In this document: in pieces, positions 23,251 through 33,825 of the stretch
How the letters are laid out: every line of letters begins with the position of its first letter
How positions within the stretch are numbered: position 1 is the first letter of the stretch
NCBI GenBank assembly: GCA_025667525.1
Contig: CM046879.1
Span: forward strand, 358,360,752 to 358,424,751
Source: Glebionis coronaria
Taxonomy: Eukaryota; Streptophyta; Magnoliopsida; Asterales; Asteraceae
DNA: 64,000 nt
Direction: 5' to 3'
Notes under the pieces: model-generated
Databases searched by the model: none
The model's input: only the letters and a program-made list of their open reading frames with translations
Told to the model about the DNA's origin: nothing
Translations under genes and position numbers: made by a program

Positions 23251-24826
23251 TTTCTTTTCTTTATGTGCAGGGCATTCAAAGACATATCAATGATTATGGA
23301 TATTGGGATAGTGGATGCTCAAGGCACATGACAGGGAAGGAAGACTATCTGACGAATTTCACCCCTATTAAAGATGGTGATAAGGTATACTTTGGAGGTG
23401 GATATGGAACTATCACAGGCAAAGGAACCCTTCTCACCAATAATCTGCGTTTTGAGAACGTCTTCTTGGTAAAAGAACTTGATTACAACCTGTTTAGTGT
23501 ATCACAAGTTTGTGATAACAAAAATAAAGTTCTTTTTACTGATACTGAGTATTTGGTGTTAAGTAAGGATTTTAAGATCCCTGATGAGAAATATATTGAG
23601 TATAGAACACCTAGGCATAAGGACATATATAATGTGAATTTAAATGGGATTAAAATGAATACCAATATGTCTTGTTTTTATGCTAAGGCCTCAGTAGATG
23701 AGAGTAATTTGTGGCACAGGAGACTAGGGCACATAAATTTTAAAAATATAAATAGACTTGTGAGGCTTGGTTTAGTTGATGGTTTGCCTGAGAAGGCCTT
23801 CCACAATGACCACTCTTGTGTTACATGTCTTAAAGGCAAGCATCACAAGGTCTCATTCAAGTCCAAACAGGTGCATACTAGTTCCAGACCTCTTCATATG
23901 CTTCACATGGACCTCTTTGGTCAAACAAATATAGAAAGCTTGAATGGTAAGTCATATTGCTTTGTTATCACAGATGACTTTTCTAGGTTTACTTGGACAT
24001 TCTTTCTAGCTATGAAGAGTGACACATCTAATGTTCTTATTGATTTTATCACTCAGATTGAGAAGAGGTCTGGCAATGAGGTTAAAATGCTTAGGAGTGA
24101 TAATGGTGGAGAATTTAGGAATAAGAAGCTAGATGATTTCTGTGCCAGGAAAGGAATTACTAGGCAATTTAGCATTGCTAGAACCCCACAAAAAATGGGG
24201 TTGCTGAGAGGAAAAATAGAACCCTAATTGAAGCAGCCAGAATAATGTTGGTTGATGCTCACTTTCCAATAGCCTTTTGGGCTGAGGCTGTTAATACAGC
24301 TTGTTATGTGCAAAATAGAGCATTGGTTAACAAAATTCAGAACAAAACACCTTATGAGTTACTTTGGGGTAGAAAACCTAATATTGGTTTTCTCAGACCT
24401 TTTGGTTGTCATGTAGTAGTATTAGATACTAGTGATGCCTTAGGGAAATTTAGTGGAAAAGGTGATTAGGGTTACTTCATGGGGTATTCAGTGCAGAGCA
24501 AGGGTTATAGGGTTTATCTTAAAGAGGACAAACGTATAGTTGAAAGAGTACATGTTATGTTTTTAGAGAATAAACCTAGTGATCCTGAAAGTGGTCCTAA
24601 TTGGTTGTTTGATTTGGAACCCTTATCTATAACTTTAAATTATACGCCTGTCACTAATCCAGACATTGTGAATGTAACTTCAAATGTTGTGGAGGAACAA
24701 GTTGTTGATGTTTCAGGTACACAGGTTCATAAGAAGATTGGATCACAAGTAGAAAAGGCATCTCCTATATTAGAATATGTCACAATTCCCATTTGGACAG
24801 ATGCTTTTGCTGCTGCTGCTGCTTGA
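23226..24826 (+). pseudogene. pol: Copia pol: protease and integrase, frameshifted
   Basis: The frame opens at 23226 without an ATG. Protease motif WDSGCSRHMTG appears near 23309. The integrase zinc finger reads HRRLGH near 23715 then CVTCLKGKH near 23818; the catalytic core shows ITDDFSRFTW near 23970 and RSDNGGEF near 24095. A base is lost in the A-run at 24190-24195, which shifts the frame where RTPQQNG-type sequence is expected. Reading resumes as FWAEAVNTACYVQNRALV (24275 onward), meets a TAG at 24467 where relatives have GAG, and a TGA at 24824. The protease would cut the polyprotein and the integrase insert cDNA. These lesions prevent a full product. Confidence 0.85.
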
Positions 24827-25215
24827 CAAGATAATGGTGGTTTCCAAGTACCACCAGATACAAACATGCATGGTCCTTCAGGCGCTGACAAAGGCAAATC
24901 TAGCGCTGACAAGACCAATTCAGACGTTGATGTCTCAGACGTTGACAACAACAGTTCAAGCGTTGTTAGCCCAGGCGCTGACAAACAAGGTTCAAACGTT
25001 GACAACACCTTTGCACATCTTTTCTCTTCCACTTTTGAACAAGGTGAACCTTCCAATTCTTATGAAGAAGGTCATCCTTATGTTGATATAAGAGAGTCTG
25101 ATGAAGAAGATATTGGCAACATGGAGCATGAGGTTGAGGACACCAGACTTTTTGAAGGAGGAGTTCTCACTTCTACTATGAAGAATCACCCTCTTCCCAG
25201 ATCATTGGTGATATT
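24827..25215 (+). pseudogene. Copia pol linker with phased ADK/VDK repeats
   Basis: Open in the same frame as the preceding stretch (codons from about 24839). The region between integrase and RT carries seven motif copies (24881, 24902, 24923, 24938, 24959, 24974, 24995), giving GADK, SADK, DVD and NVDN phrases every seven or five codons. An acidic stretch follows. A frameshift near 25195 is needed to join RT: the frame used upstream stops at 25217, while the QIIGDIM reading continues into the RT frame. Confidence 0.75.
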
Positions 25216-26868
25216 ATGACTCCAGTTCAGACTAGAAGGTCTCATCAAGGTCTTGGTGGGTTTATTGCCAATATACACAAGAAGGTTGATACCCCTCTTG
25301 TGCAAGCATGTTTGTTTGCATGTTTTCTGTCACAAGAAGAACCCAAGAAAATATTTGATGCTCTCAAAGAACCAAGTTGGGTGGAAGCAATGCAGGATGA
25401 GCTTCACCAATTTACAATTCAGGATGTTTGGGAGTTGGTTGATTGTCCTAGATATATCAGACCTATAGGGACAAGATGGGTTCTCAGGAACAAAAGAGAT
25501 GAAAGAGGCATTGTGGTCAGAAACAAGGCAAGGTTAGTGGCTCAAGGTTATACACAAGAGGAGGGGATAGACTATGAGGAGGTCTTTGCACCAGTTGCAA
25601 GGATTGAAGCTATTAGGATTTTTCTAGCCTATGCATCCTGCATGAGCTTCATAGTCTATCAAATGGATGTCAAGAGTGCCTTTCTCTATGGCACCATTGT
25701 TGAGGAAGTATATGTAATGCAACCTCCTGGTTTTGAGGATCCAGAGCATCCATATAAAGTGTATAGAGTCAAAAAGGCTATGTATGACCTTCATCAGGCC
25801 CCTAGAGCATGGTATGGTACTTTGTCTACCTATTTGGTGGACAATGGATTCAAGAGGGGCACCATAGATCAGACACTGTTTACCAAGAAGAAAGGCAAGG
25901 ATGTGTTGCTTGTGCAGGTCTCTGTTGATGATATCATTTTTGGGTCTACTGATCCAAAGATGAGTGAGGATTTCTCCAAGCTTATGACAGACAAATTCAA
26001 GATGAGTGCTATGGGGGAGATGAACTTCTTTCTTGGTTTACAAGTTCAGCAGAAAGAAGATGATATCTTCATCTCCCAGGACAAATATGTTGCTGAGATT
26101 TTGAAGAAGTTTGGCTTTTCTGTACATGAAAACAGGGCTACTACTCCTATGGATAGAGAACACCCTTGGGGAAAGATTGGAGATTGGAAAGATGTTGATG
26201 TCAGGCACTATAGATCCATGATTGGATCCTTGATGTATCTTACTGCCTCCAGACCTGATATCATGTTTGCTGTGTGTGCTTGTGCACGCCATCAAGTGAC
26301 TCCCAAAGAATGTCACCTTTATGCTGTGAAGAGGATCTTTAGGTACCTAAGATGCTATCCTGGTCTTGGTTTGTGGTACCCAAAGGATTCACCATTGGAG
26401 CTGATTGCATATTCAGATAGTGATTATGGAGGTGATAAATTTGATAGGAAATCCACAACTGGTGGATGTCAGTTTCTTGGGAGCAGGTTGATATCTTGGC
26501 AATGCAAGAAGCAAACAGTGGTGGCTAATTCTACAACTGAAGCTGAGTATGTGGCTGCAGCTGCTTGTTGTGGCCAAGTGTTGTGGATTCAGAACCAGCT
26601 GTTGGACTATGGGTACAATTTCATGCATACTAAGATATTTGTTGACAATAATAGTACTTTATGCATCATTAAGAATCATGTACATCATTCTAAAACTAAA
26701 CACATAGAAATTAGACACCATTTTATAAGAGATTGCTTTGAGAAAGTTTTAATACAACCAGATAGGGTTGACACTGAGGAAAATATGTCAGATTTATTAA
26801 CTAAACCTTTTGATGCTGGGAGATTTCAATACTTGGTAACAAGTATTGGAATGGTCAATCTCACATAA
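25216..26868 (+). pseudogene. pol: Copia pol: reverse transcriptase and RNase H
   Basis: A 550-codon open frame. RT begins near [12 protein letters not shown] (residue about 54) and runs through [32 protein letters not shown] and the catalytic block. That block reads [10 protein letters not shown]: serine replaces the usual tyrosine of YVDD, though both aspartates remain. [15 protein letters not shown] of relatives reads [15 protein letters not shown] here. RNase H has [20 protein letters not shown] and [12 protein letters not shown] near the C-terminus, and the frame ends GMVNLT. It is cut off from the upstream pol by frameshifts and stops, so no full polyprotein is made. The ATG at 25216 is simply the first in frame. 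Confidence 0.85.
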
Positions 26869-28119
26869 TATGTGTTTTTGGAGTCTTTTTGTAAAAGTAT
26901 GTACAAGATGATGCATTATTATTGGTCTTATTGATGATTTAGATTTTCCACTATATTTTTCTAACACTGACAAAGGTTGCTTAAACACTGATAAGTGTTT
27001 TTGTAACGTTGTCAGCAATATAATTGTCTAACGCTGACAAAGCTTCCCTCATCGCTGTCATGTGTTATCGGGGCGTTGTCAGCAACAATGTTAGTTTTGT
27101 GGTTTTCAATCTAAATGTGCAAATGGTGTTAGCAGTATACCCTTGGATACAGAGTTGCTTATGGATCAATGGAGAAGCAATTGGACAAGTTTTTATTTAT
27201 CGATGATGGTTGGAATGTTTCATTCCTATCTTGACATAAATTTTTTATGTTCATGCATGATTTTAGCAAACTTTTTGTATCATAGTTTAAGGGGAGGTTT
27301 TAGGAACCTTTAGGATGTTTGGGTATCCATATGATACTCTTATCACAATTCTAGATTGTGTCCACAGGTGAGTATGAGTTAGTTTCTACTAAATCATGAG
27401 GCACTGTAGCATGCAAAGTTGATATACTATGCATGCTGCCAAGACATTTTTGGCCTAGAATTGGTTGTGGTCTGTTGGGAGACTTGGGAATGATTTTGAT
27501 ATGGGATTTACCTGGGAGTGACAAGGATTTTATAAGGTAACTTACTTGTTAAGAGTTTTGGTTAGCAAGGGACACTAGAGGACTGTTATGTCTATCTTGC
27601 TTATGCAAGTGTGCATAACTAGACAGTGCTTGCCGCCCTATAATAATTATCAGCTTTTGGTTATCTTCTCTAGGATAAATTACTTGTTAAGGTCATTTTT
27701 CATTTTTAAAACACTTTTATTTTTGGACGCTGACAAGAATTTTCCAAGCGTTGTTGTGACCAAATTGGACGCTGACATGGTTATTGGCAAACGTTGACAA
27801 GATTATAGCCGTTGGGCGTTGATAGATTATTTTTTACCGTTGACACTCAATGGGACCTACCCGTTGTTACTTTTTGACATATTTTTGGGCCGTAATGTTA
27901 GGAGTTGTTACCTTCATTTAATGCATGAGATAACTTATACCTTTTTCAATATTTTCATGATTGATTTTTGAAAATACTTGCCTCTTTTTAGGCCTAACAC
28001 ATGCATCTCTTTCTCCTATAAATTTGGCTCCTATTTTAAACAGGGTATCTATAATTCTTGTCTAACAATTTTCTCTTATCAACTTCATCTTCTTCACTTA
28101 AAATTAACAGCTTTCATCA
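26869..28119 (+). other. Untranslated interval between Copia pol and the extra ORF
   Basis: No ORF of note. Two clusters of the phased motif lie here (26963-27081 and 27726-27845), in DNA that is not translated. A purine tract, agtttaaggggaggtt (27283-27298), closely copies the terminal polypurine tract at 31227-31240. Confidence 0.7.
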
Positions 28120-31100
28120 ATGGCACCAATGTTTAAACTAACAGAATTGGAATTAGGGTTCAGATCTCAACACAACATGATTGCTTATCTTGTCGCCGAT
28201 GATACTCTGTTTCCTCAATACACACAAATGGTGGCGTATTTGAACGCATCCCCATTAAGGTATGCTCTTTCTCATGCACCACTCATTCCAGTCACACACA
28301 TTAAGCAGTTTTGGAACACTGTCAGTTCCTCAACAGTTAATGGAGTGACCACATTGACTTCTATTGTTCATGGGAGATCTTGGGTTGTTACTGAGGCTTT
28401 GGTACGCCAAGCCTTGCATCTTGATGATGCTGATGGTATAGCCACCCTTCCCATAAATGAAATAGAACAAGGGCTTAGGGCTTTGGGATATCCTTTTCTT
28501 GATGAAGGTACTCTAAATAAGTATCATAAGCAGGAATTTCCCCTAGCCTGGAAGTACCTCATACATGTCCTCCTTCAATGTTTGAGTCCCAAATGTACTG
28601 CACACAATGAGATCAATAGATCCATTGCCAGTGCTATTGTGTGCATTGCAACAGGGCAAAAATTTAACTATTCTAAAATGATTTTTGAGGGGATGTGTAA
28701 AAACAAGGGGAACAAAATGACTTTAGCTTATCCCCGTTTTCTGCAAATGGTTTTTGATGTTCAAGATTACTGCTCAAGGGATCACAATGATTTTTGTAAG
28801 ATCCCTGAGAAAAAGAAAGCTATTTTTATGAAGATGAACTCACCAGCCCATAGAGATCTACCTTTAACCCAAGCTATGCTTGCTGTTATTGCAGCAGCAC
28901 AACCCCAACCAGACCCACACCCTCAAATTGACCATCAACCACAACTTGAACCAATTCCTGAACCTTTACCTTCACCTGAACAAATGCAAATTGACTCAGA
29001 ATCCTTCAACGCTGACACACTCAATGTTGGCGTTGATGTGCCTATTTCCAACGCTGACACACAACCTTCACAATCCCAAACACCCCTTAATCAACCCACA
29101 TTCACCTATTCTTCCACACCATCTTCCACACCCCCTGAATATAGGTTGATGAAACGCCAAAGGACTACTGGAGTGTTCTCCTCTGGTGGTCCTAGCCATA
29201 TAGCAAAGAGAACCACCACCACAAGTGTGGCTGGTGACCTGGATGAGGCTGGGACTATTGGTTCTGGCTTAGATGCTGGCCAAGGCAGTCCCACCATCAT
29301 TAAGTCCTCATCCATGCCCAATGATTCTGACTTGGGAGGTCAAATCCCCATTTTAGAAGAGGACAGAATGGAACCAATGACTCTTATGGAATTGACGGCA
29401 GTCTGCATAAGCTTGCAAAAGCAAAATGCAGACATAGTACAAATTGTCAGCTCACAAGGCCTTGAACTCAAGCAATTGAGGGAGAGGATTGTTGTTTTGG
29501 AAAGTGATCGTGCCAGGAGGGGTATGGAGGAATCTTCCAAAGGGGGGGAAGATTAAATAAATCTGAGTGATAAGGGCAGCCAGGATGGTCATTCAATGGA
29601 TGTTGCTGAAGCCCTTACAACTTTGAAGAAACAAACAGGTTTTGATACGTCCTTAGTCTCTCCTACCAACTTAAATTTATCATTTACAGCTATGTTGAGA
29701 GAGGTTACACAAGGCGCTGAGGGAAGATATTTGGGCGTTGACAAGGAAAATTTGGACGCTGACAGAAATATTTTGGGCACTGATAAAACAAATTTGGGCG
29801 TTGACAGACCTGCACATGAAGGTGATGTATCACAGTCATCATCTATTATCAAGGAGGTTTCTACTCAGGTATTACCATCTACCTTACCAACCATTGCACC
29901 ATCAGATAAGGGTAAGGGTATTTTGGTAGAAGAGAGTGTTCCAAAGGATGCAGCTCAAGTTGAGTTTGATAGAAGATTAGCTGAACAAATGATGGAACAA
30001 GGTGAAAAGGAAAAGTCACCATTTGTTGTGACTTCAGAAGAAGGAAGTGATGGAGATAGCTCAGACTCAAGTGTGATGATTATAGAACCTGAAAGGCTTG
30101 AGTATGGGGATGAGTTGGCCAAAGAGAAGCTGAGAGAGTTGAAATTGCAGGTTGACTTTGACATGCCAGAGGTGGTTCAAATGTACAATGCTTGGGAAGA
30201 AAGATGCATGGATAATCCAGATTTGACTATTTCAGATCAAATATGGGGTTTGGAACTTCTACTTAGAGTTCAGAAGGATTGCTAGGTAATTTTGAAACAC
30301 AAGGCAAGCAATATTCTCTCAGAGTTGAAAAGGGATAGAAGGGAGCTCTACTTTATGTTGCTCAGATGTCATGGAGTTGGTTGGACATATCAGAAGTTAA
30401 AGGCTTTGACATTTGATGAGTTGGAAAACAGGGCTTATCCCATTTGGGTGAGAGTGCAGGAAGCAAACACTCTCAGACTTCTTTCAGATGAAAGAAAGGA
30501 GGAACTTGCAGAAGAAATGGAACTCAAGAAAGCTATGATTGTTCCCAGGCCAGTGAAGAAGGGAATTTCATTTAAGTTTCCAAAAGATATGGATCAACTA
30601 TATCCAAGTGAAGCAGTTATAAGAAAGAGCCCCAAGCTCTCCCCATTAGAAGCTTCAGATATGGTGCAAGTGTTACCATTAGATTCCAGGAACCCAATTG
30701 TGAGCTATGAAGATGAATGTGGGTTCTGGAAGATTGGCAGATTTGGCAAGGAGGTACACACTTTTACCACTCTCATATCTTTATTTGCAAGTTGTGATAG
30801 AGAAGACTTGGTGGACCTTTGGAGGTTGCTGGAGACCAAGTATGAGGCTGAAGCACCAACTTCAGCCAATGGAATAAAACTTTGGACCACATTCAAAAGA
30901 ATGTGTGGACCAAAAGATGAGGATCCTGCAATATGGAAGGATCTTGAAGATGACCTCAGTGGTCTTCAATGGAGGTTATATTCAGCTGCTGGTGTATACC
31001 ATTTGAGTTCTACAAAGTTTGCTGAGTATCTACTTGTGGATGCTCAGTATTTCATATCCAAGGATATTTTGGAGAAGATGAAGGACACTCAGCTGGAAAT

Positions 31101-31188
31101 AGATTATTCAAGTGACGTGGCAAAAGATTTGATCAGATTTATTCATTACCAATATGAGAAGGTTTGTAAGATTCCTCCTAGTCCTTAA
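28120..31188 (+). pseudogene. Extra Copia ORF in the env position, two in-frame stops
   Basis: One frame spans 1,023 codons from ATG 28120 to 31188, interrupted by TAA at 29554 and TAG at 30283; the frame is unchanged across both. N-terminal module, residues about 1-240: MVAYLNASPLRYALSHAPL, then QFWNTV and PRFLQMVF. Next is a Pro/Gln-rich linker, a coiled coil near 440-470 and two phased motif clusters (29008-29059, 29713-29806). A C-terminal module (from 30292) contains FTTLISLFASCDREDLVDLW and LWTTFKRMCGPKDED. No signal peptide or clear membrane segment was seen, so it does not look like an envelope protein. From memory, similar proteins are frequent in Asteraceae genome annotations. Function unknown. 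The stops could instead separate real smaller ORFs. Confidence 0.7.
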
Positions 31189-31226
31189 TGCTTATTCAGA
31201 AACTTGATCATAAGAGTGGATATCAA

Positions 31227-31240
31227 GTTTAGGGGAGGAT
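31227..31240 (+). other. Polypurine tract, Copia element
   Basis: gtttaggggaggat lies directly before the 3' LTR (TGTTGGGA). Plus-strand priming site. Confidence 0.8.
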
Positions 31241-31776
31241 TGTTGGGATAAATTAAGGCCAGATCACTTGAGCGCTGACAAGAACAAAACAAGCGTTGAC
31301 AAGAACAAAACAAGCGTTGGCAAGAACAAAACAAGCGCTGACAGCTCAAGCATTGACAAGTTAAAGTCAAGCGTTGACACATTGAAGACAAGCACTGATG
31401 GAAGATATATTCTACGCGTGTATTATATTCTAGAATACTTCTAGTAAAGATAGGAACAACAATGTATTTTCTATATTTATCTTTACCAAGAATAGTTGAT
31501 ACGTAGATTATTGTACAAGGCTTCTTATGTCTATAAAAAAAGGCCTTTAGGTATAAGTTTCATATAAGTTTTCTTTAGTAAACATCTTTCATTGTAAGCA
31601 AGTTTGATATTGATAATCAAAGTGAAAGTTTGTTTATATCATTGTGTGTTCTTGTTTAAGTGTTAGATTCCGCATAACACTTAGATTCATAAAGCATATA
31701 CAAAGGTTTCTCTACGTGTATTACTTGATCTAATCTCGTATACACAAAGCTAATCGATCTATGTTTGGGATCATCA
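31241..31776 (+). repeat. 3' LTR of the Copia element
   Basis: 536 bp, TGTTGGGA...TCATCA. Motifs sit at 31271, 31292, 31313, 31334, 31349, 31370 and 31391 (spacings 21, 21, 21, 15, 21, 21), one 21-bp unit more than the 5' LTR. About 16 other differences were seen by eye. It is followed by TSD tttat (31777-31781). Confidence 0.9.
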
Positions 31777-31781
31777 TTTAT

Positions 31782-31911
31782 TTCTTCTCATCTATTTTCT
31801 TTAAACCCTTTGGGTTTGTGTTGACACATGATGATGTGGCGTTGATTTGTTTTTCCAATGAAAACGAGAACGCCATCTTCGATCCCGGTATTTTGCACCA
31901 TCAAAGGACTT
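31782..31911 (+). pseudogene. End of the B/E polyprotein C-terminal module
   Basis: Continues 7149-7564 across the Copia element: it matches element D 47325-47454 and ends with the FDPGILHHQRT reading and TAG. The intervening frameshift leaves it untranslatable. Confidence 0.65.
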
Positions 31912-33825
31912 AGTCATTAATACCGGTTTTTTTTGGGCCTTGTTTATCATGTAAGCCCCACCAAAATTAGACCATACGAAGATAATCCCTAAATGATCAC
32001 ATTTATGGGGATTCGAGTCAAGCTTTTGACTCGGTTATCAAAAACAAGGTGCCTCGTGGGGGAGACCTATGCTTATCCATATACATATTATTGCTTTATA
32101 ATTAGTTTAATGTGAGGGGATTTGTGCCCTTCCAGCCTTTGTTCCATGGTTGTTTGTGAATTGTGGTTTTAGATCATGATCTTCACGATTGGAGCCTCTC
32201 GTGTTCGTTTTATGGGAGCACTAGATCGTTTGCTTTGAAGACTTTCTCAATATCCATGATATATCCTTTTGATGTTCTAACCTTAGGTTTTTAGCACACT
32301 TCATAAACGACTTTAAATTTAACGGTTACACCCTTTCCATGCTAGATTAGGCATTCAACTACGTCTCTAGTATGGGGGTGTTTGCACCCCTAGACTCGAA
32401 ACATCGAGGACAATGTTTAACATTAGGATGGGGGGGTGAATAGATACTTGCCTTGCCAAACCTTCACGCTTTCTAAATTTTATCTTTTTCTTTATCGTTT
32501 TGTAGCAAAATAAGGCTAAAAATGGCCAAATTTTAAATTTTTCTCATGTTTTATAAGTGTTTGAAGACACTAATGTAGGTTTTCCGATGGCGAGAATAAG
32601 AGTAATTTTTGACTCGACTGTGCGTGTTGAGCACTTAGCTTTGATTCCTTAACTTCACATTAGGCTAAGTCTCTTAAATGAGGACGAGAAATGATATGGT
32701 TCATTATAAGTTACTATGCTAAACGTAGAGTACTCGTATTCTTTCAAAAAATCATGTGTTCTCGTTGTTTGCTTATTCTCCCTTCGCATGTAAATATTTT
32801 TTGCTTAATAAATATTGACTTAGCGGTTTAGTCTTGATTGTTGGGTTTCTAGTCTTTTCTAGTAGCTTCCGTGTAATTAAATTGGGAAGACATTAAGGTA
32901 TCGCCAGCGTCACGGTTTTGAAGTATTGGCAACCCGAATAATCAAAAGCTTCACCTAATAATAAGATTTCAAGTGCTCACCTAAATCAAGCAAACAATTT
33001 GAAGCCCCACAAGGCCGAAAAATCTATGCAAAACTGAAAGTGAATCAAGCCTTAATCTATGAAGCTTTAAAGATCCAAAATTTGCTTTCGCGTGAGGATA
33101 TACGTCTTTGGCTATTAAAACTACCGATGAGGTGGATAATAAAAGGGAAGGCAAGACCGAAGACATAATAAAAGCTTCATGGCGAAGTTGAATAAAAGAT
33201 GGAGGTAAACCAAAGATAATAAGGCCCTTCTGTTAGGGGCGTATAAAAGTCTTGGTAATAAGTCTCATGTTCAACCGTTATAAAACTGTGTTTATCGATC
33301 CTTCTTGTTGACTTAATTTTTTGACATCGTTGTCTATTAGGAGGGGTTATTGATTTGATGGTCTTGGTTACACCGTTAGGACTCTATTTTTAGACCTAAA
33401 TCTCTATTATCGCATAAGTCAAACAATGTATCCTCGTGAAACATTCAAGACAAAATAAAATATAAGAGATACAACTTAGGAAATTGGGAGGATAAGTACG
33501 TGATTAGGGCATATGAGTAGTGTTAGCATTACTATCTTATAATGACAATGATCTCGTTGCACGCTTGGCATGGAATTGGGGTGAAAATCGAGGACGATGA
33601 AATTATTTCTAACGAAGCATTCACGTGTTCTTATTCTATGAACCTAAACGTCCCATTTTGTGATGAAAAATCATACATTATGTCTAAAACGCAAGTAGAA
33701 GTAGTAATAGTAGTAGTGTAGCTTGTTTATCATTCAATAAAGTGAGTAAAAATGAATTTTGGAGATGCTAAGATACTTTATTCTAGCATTGCGTGAGGGC
33801 ACGACAATGGTTTAGTATGGGGGAG
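31912..33825 (+). other. 3' untranslated region of the first B/E internal part
   Basis: Non-coding. It holds the post-ORF hairpin (cgagtc 32014-32019, gactcg 32028-32033), a hairpin acatcgaggacaatgt near 32401, and three purine tracts (tagtatgggggtg 32368, taggatggggggg 32424, tagtatgggggag 33813), the last acting as terminal polypurine tract for LTR2. It is parallel to 47455-49702 and 56588-58448. Confidence 0.75.

Larger units (their letters stand above)
7570..31776 (+). mobile_element. SIRE/Maximus-like Copia retrotransposon
   Basis: Paired LTRs (516 and 536 bp), a tRNA-iMet primer site, two-zinc-knuckle gag, and pol in Copia order (protease, integrase, RT, RNase H) are followed by an extra long ORF and a polypurine tract. 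Without the nested Tekay element it is about 12.0 kb, typical of the SIRE/Maximus lineage, which carries an ORF after pol. LTRs differ at about 3% by eye plus one 21-bp repeat unit. pol has two frameshifts and two stops, so it is not autonomous. It carries the phased RRCGYTGACA motif throughout. Confidence 0.9.

Noticed and set aside
28120..31188. Extra Copia ORF called an envelope gene
   Set aside because: Position fits, but no signal peptide, membrane span or glycoprotein-like features were seen.
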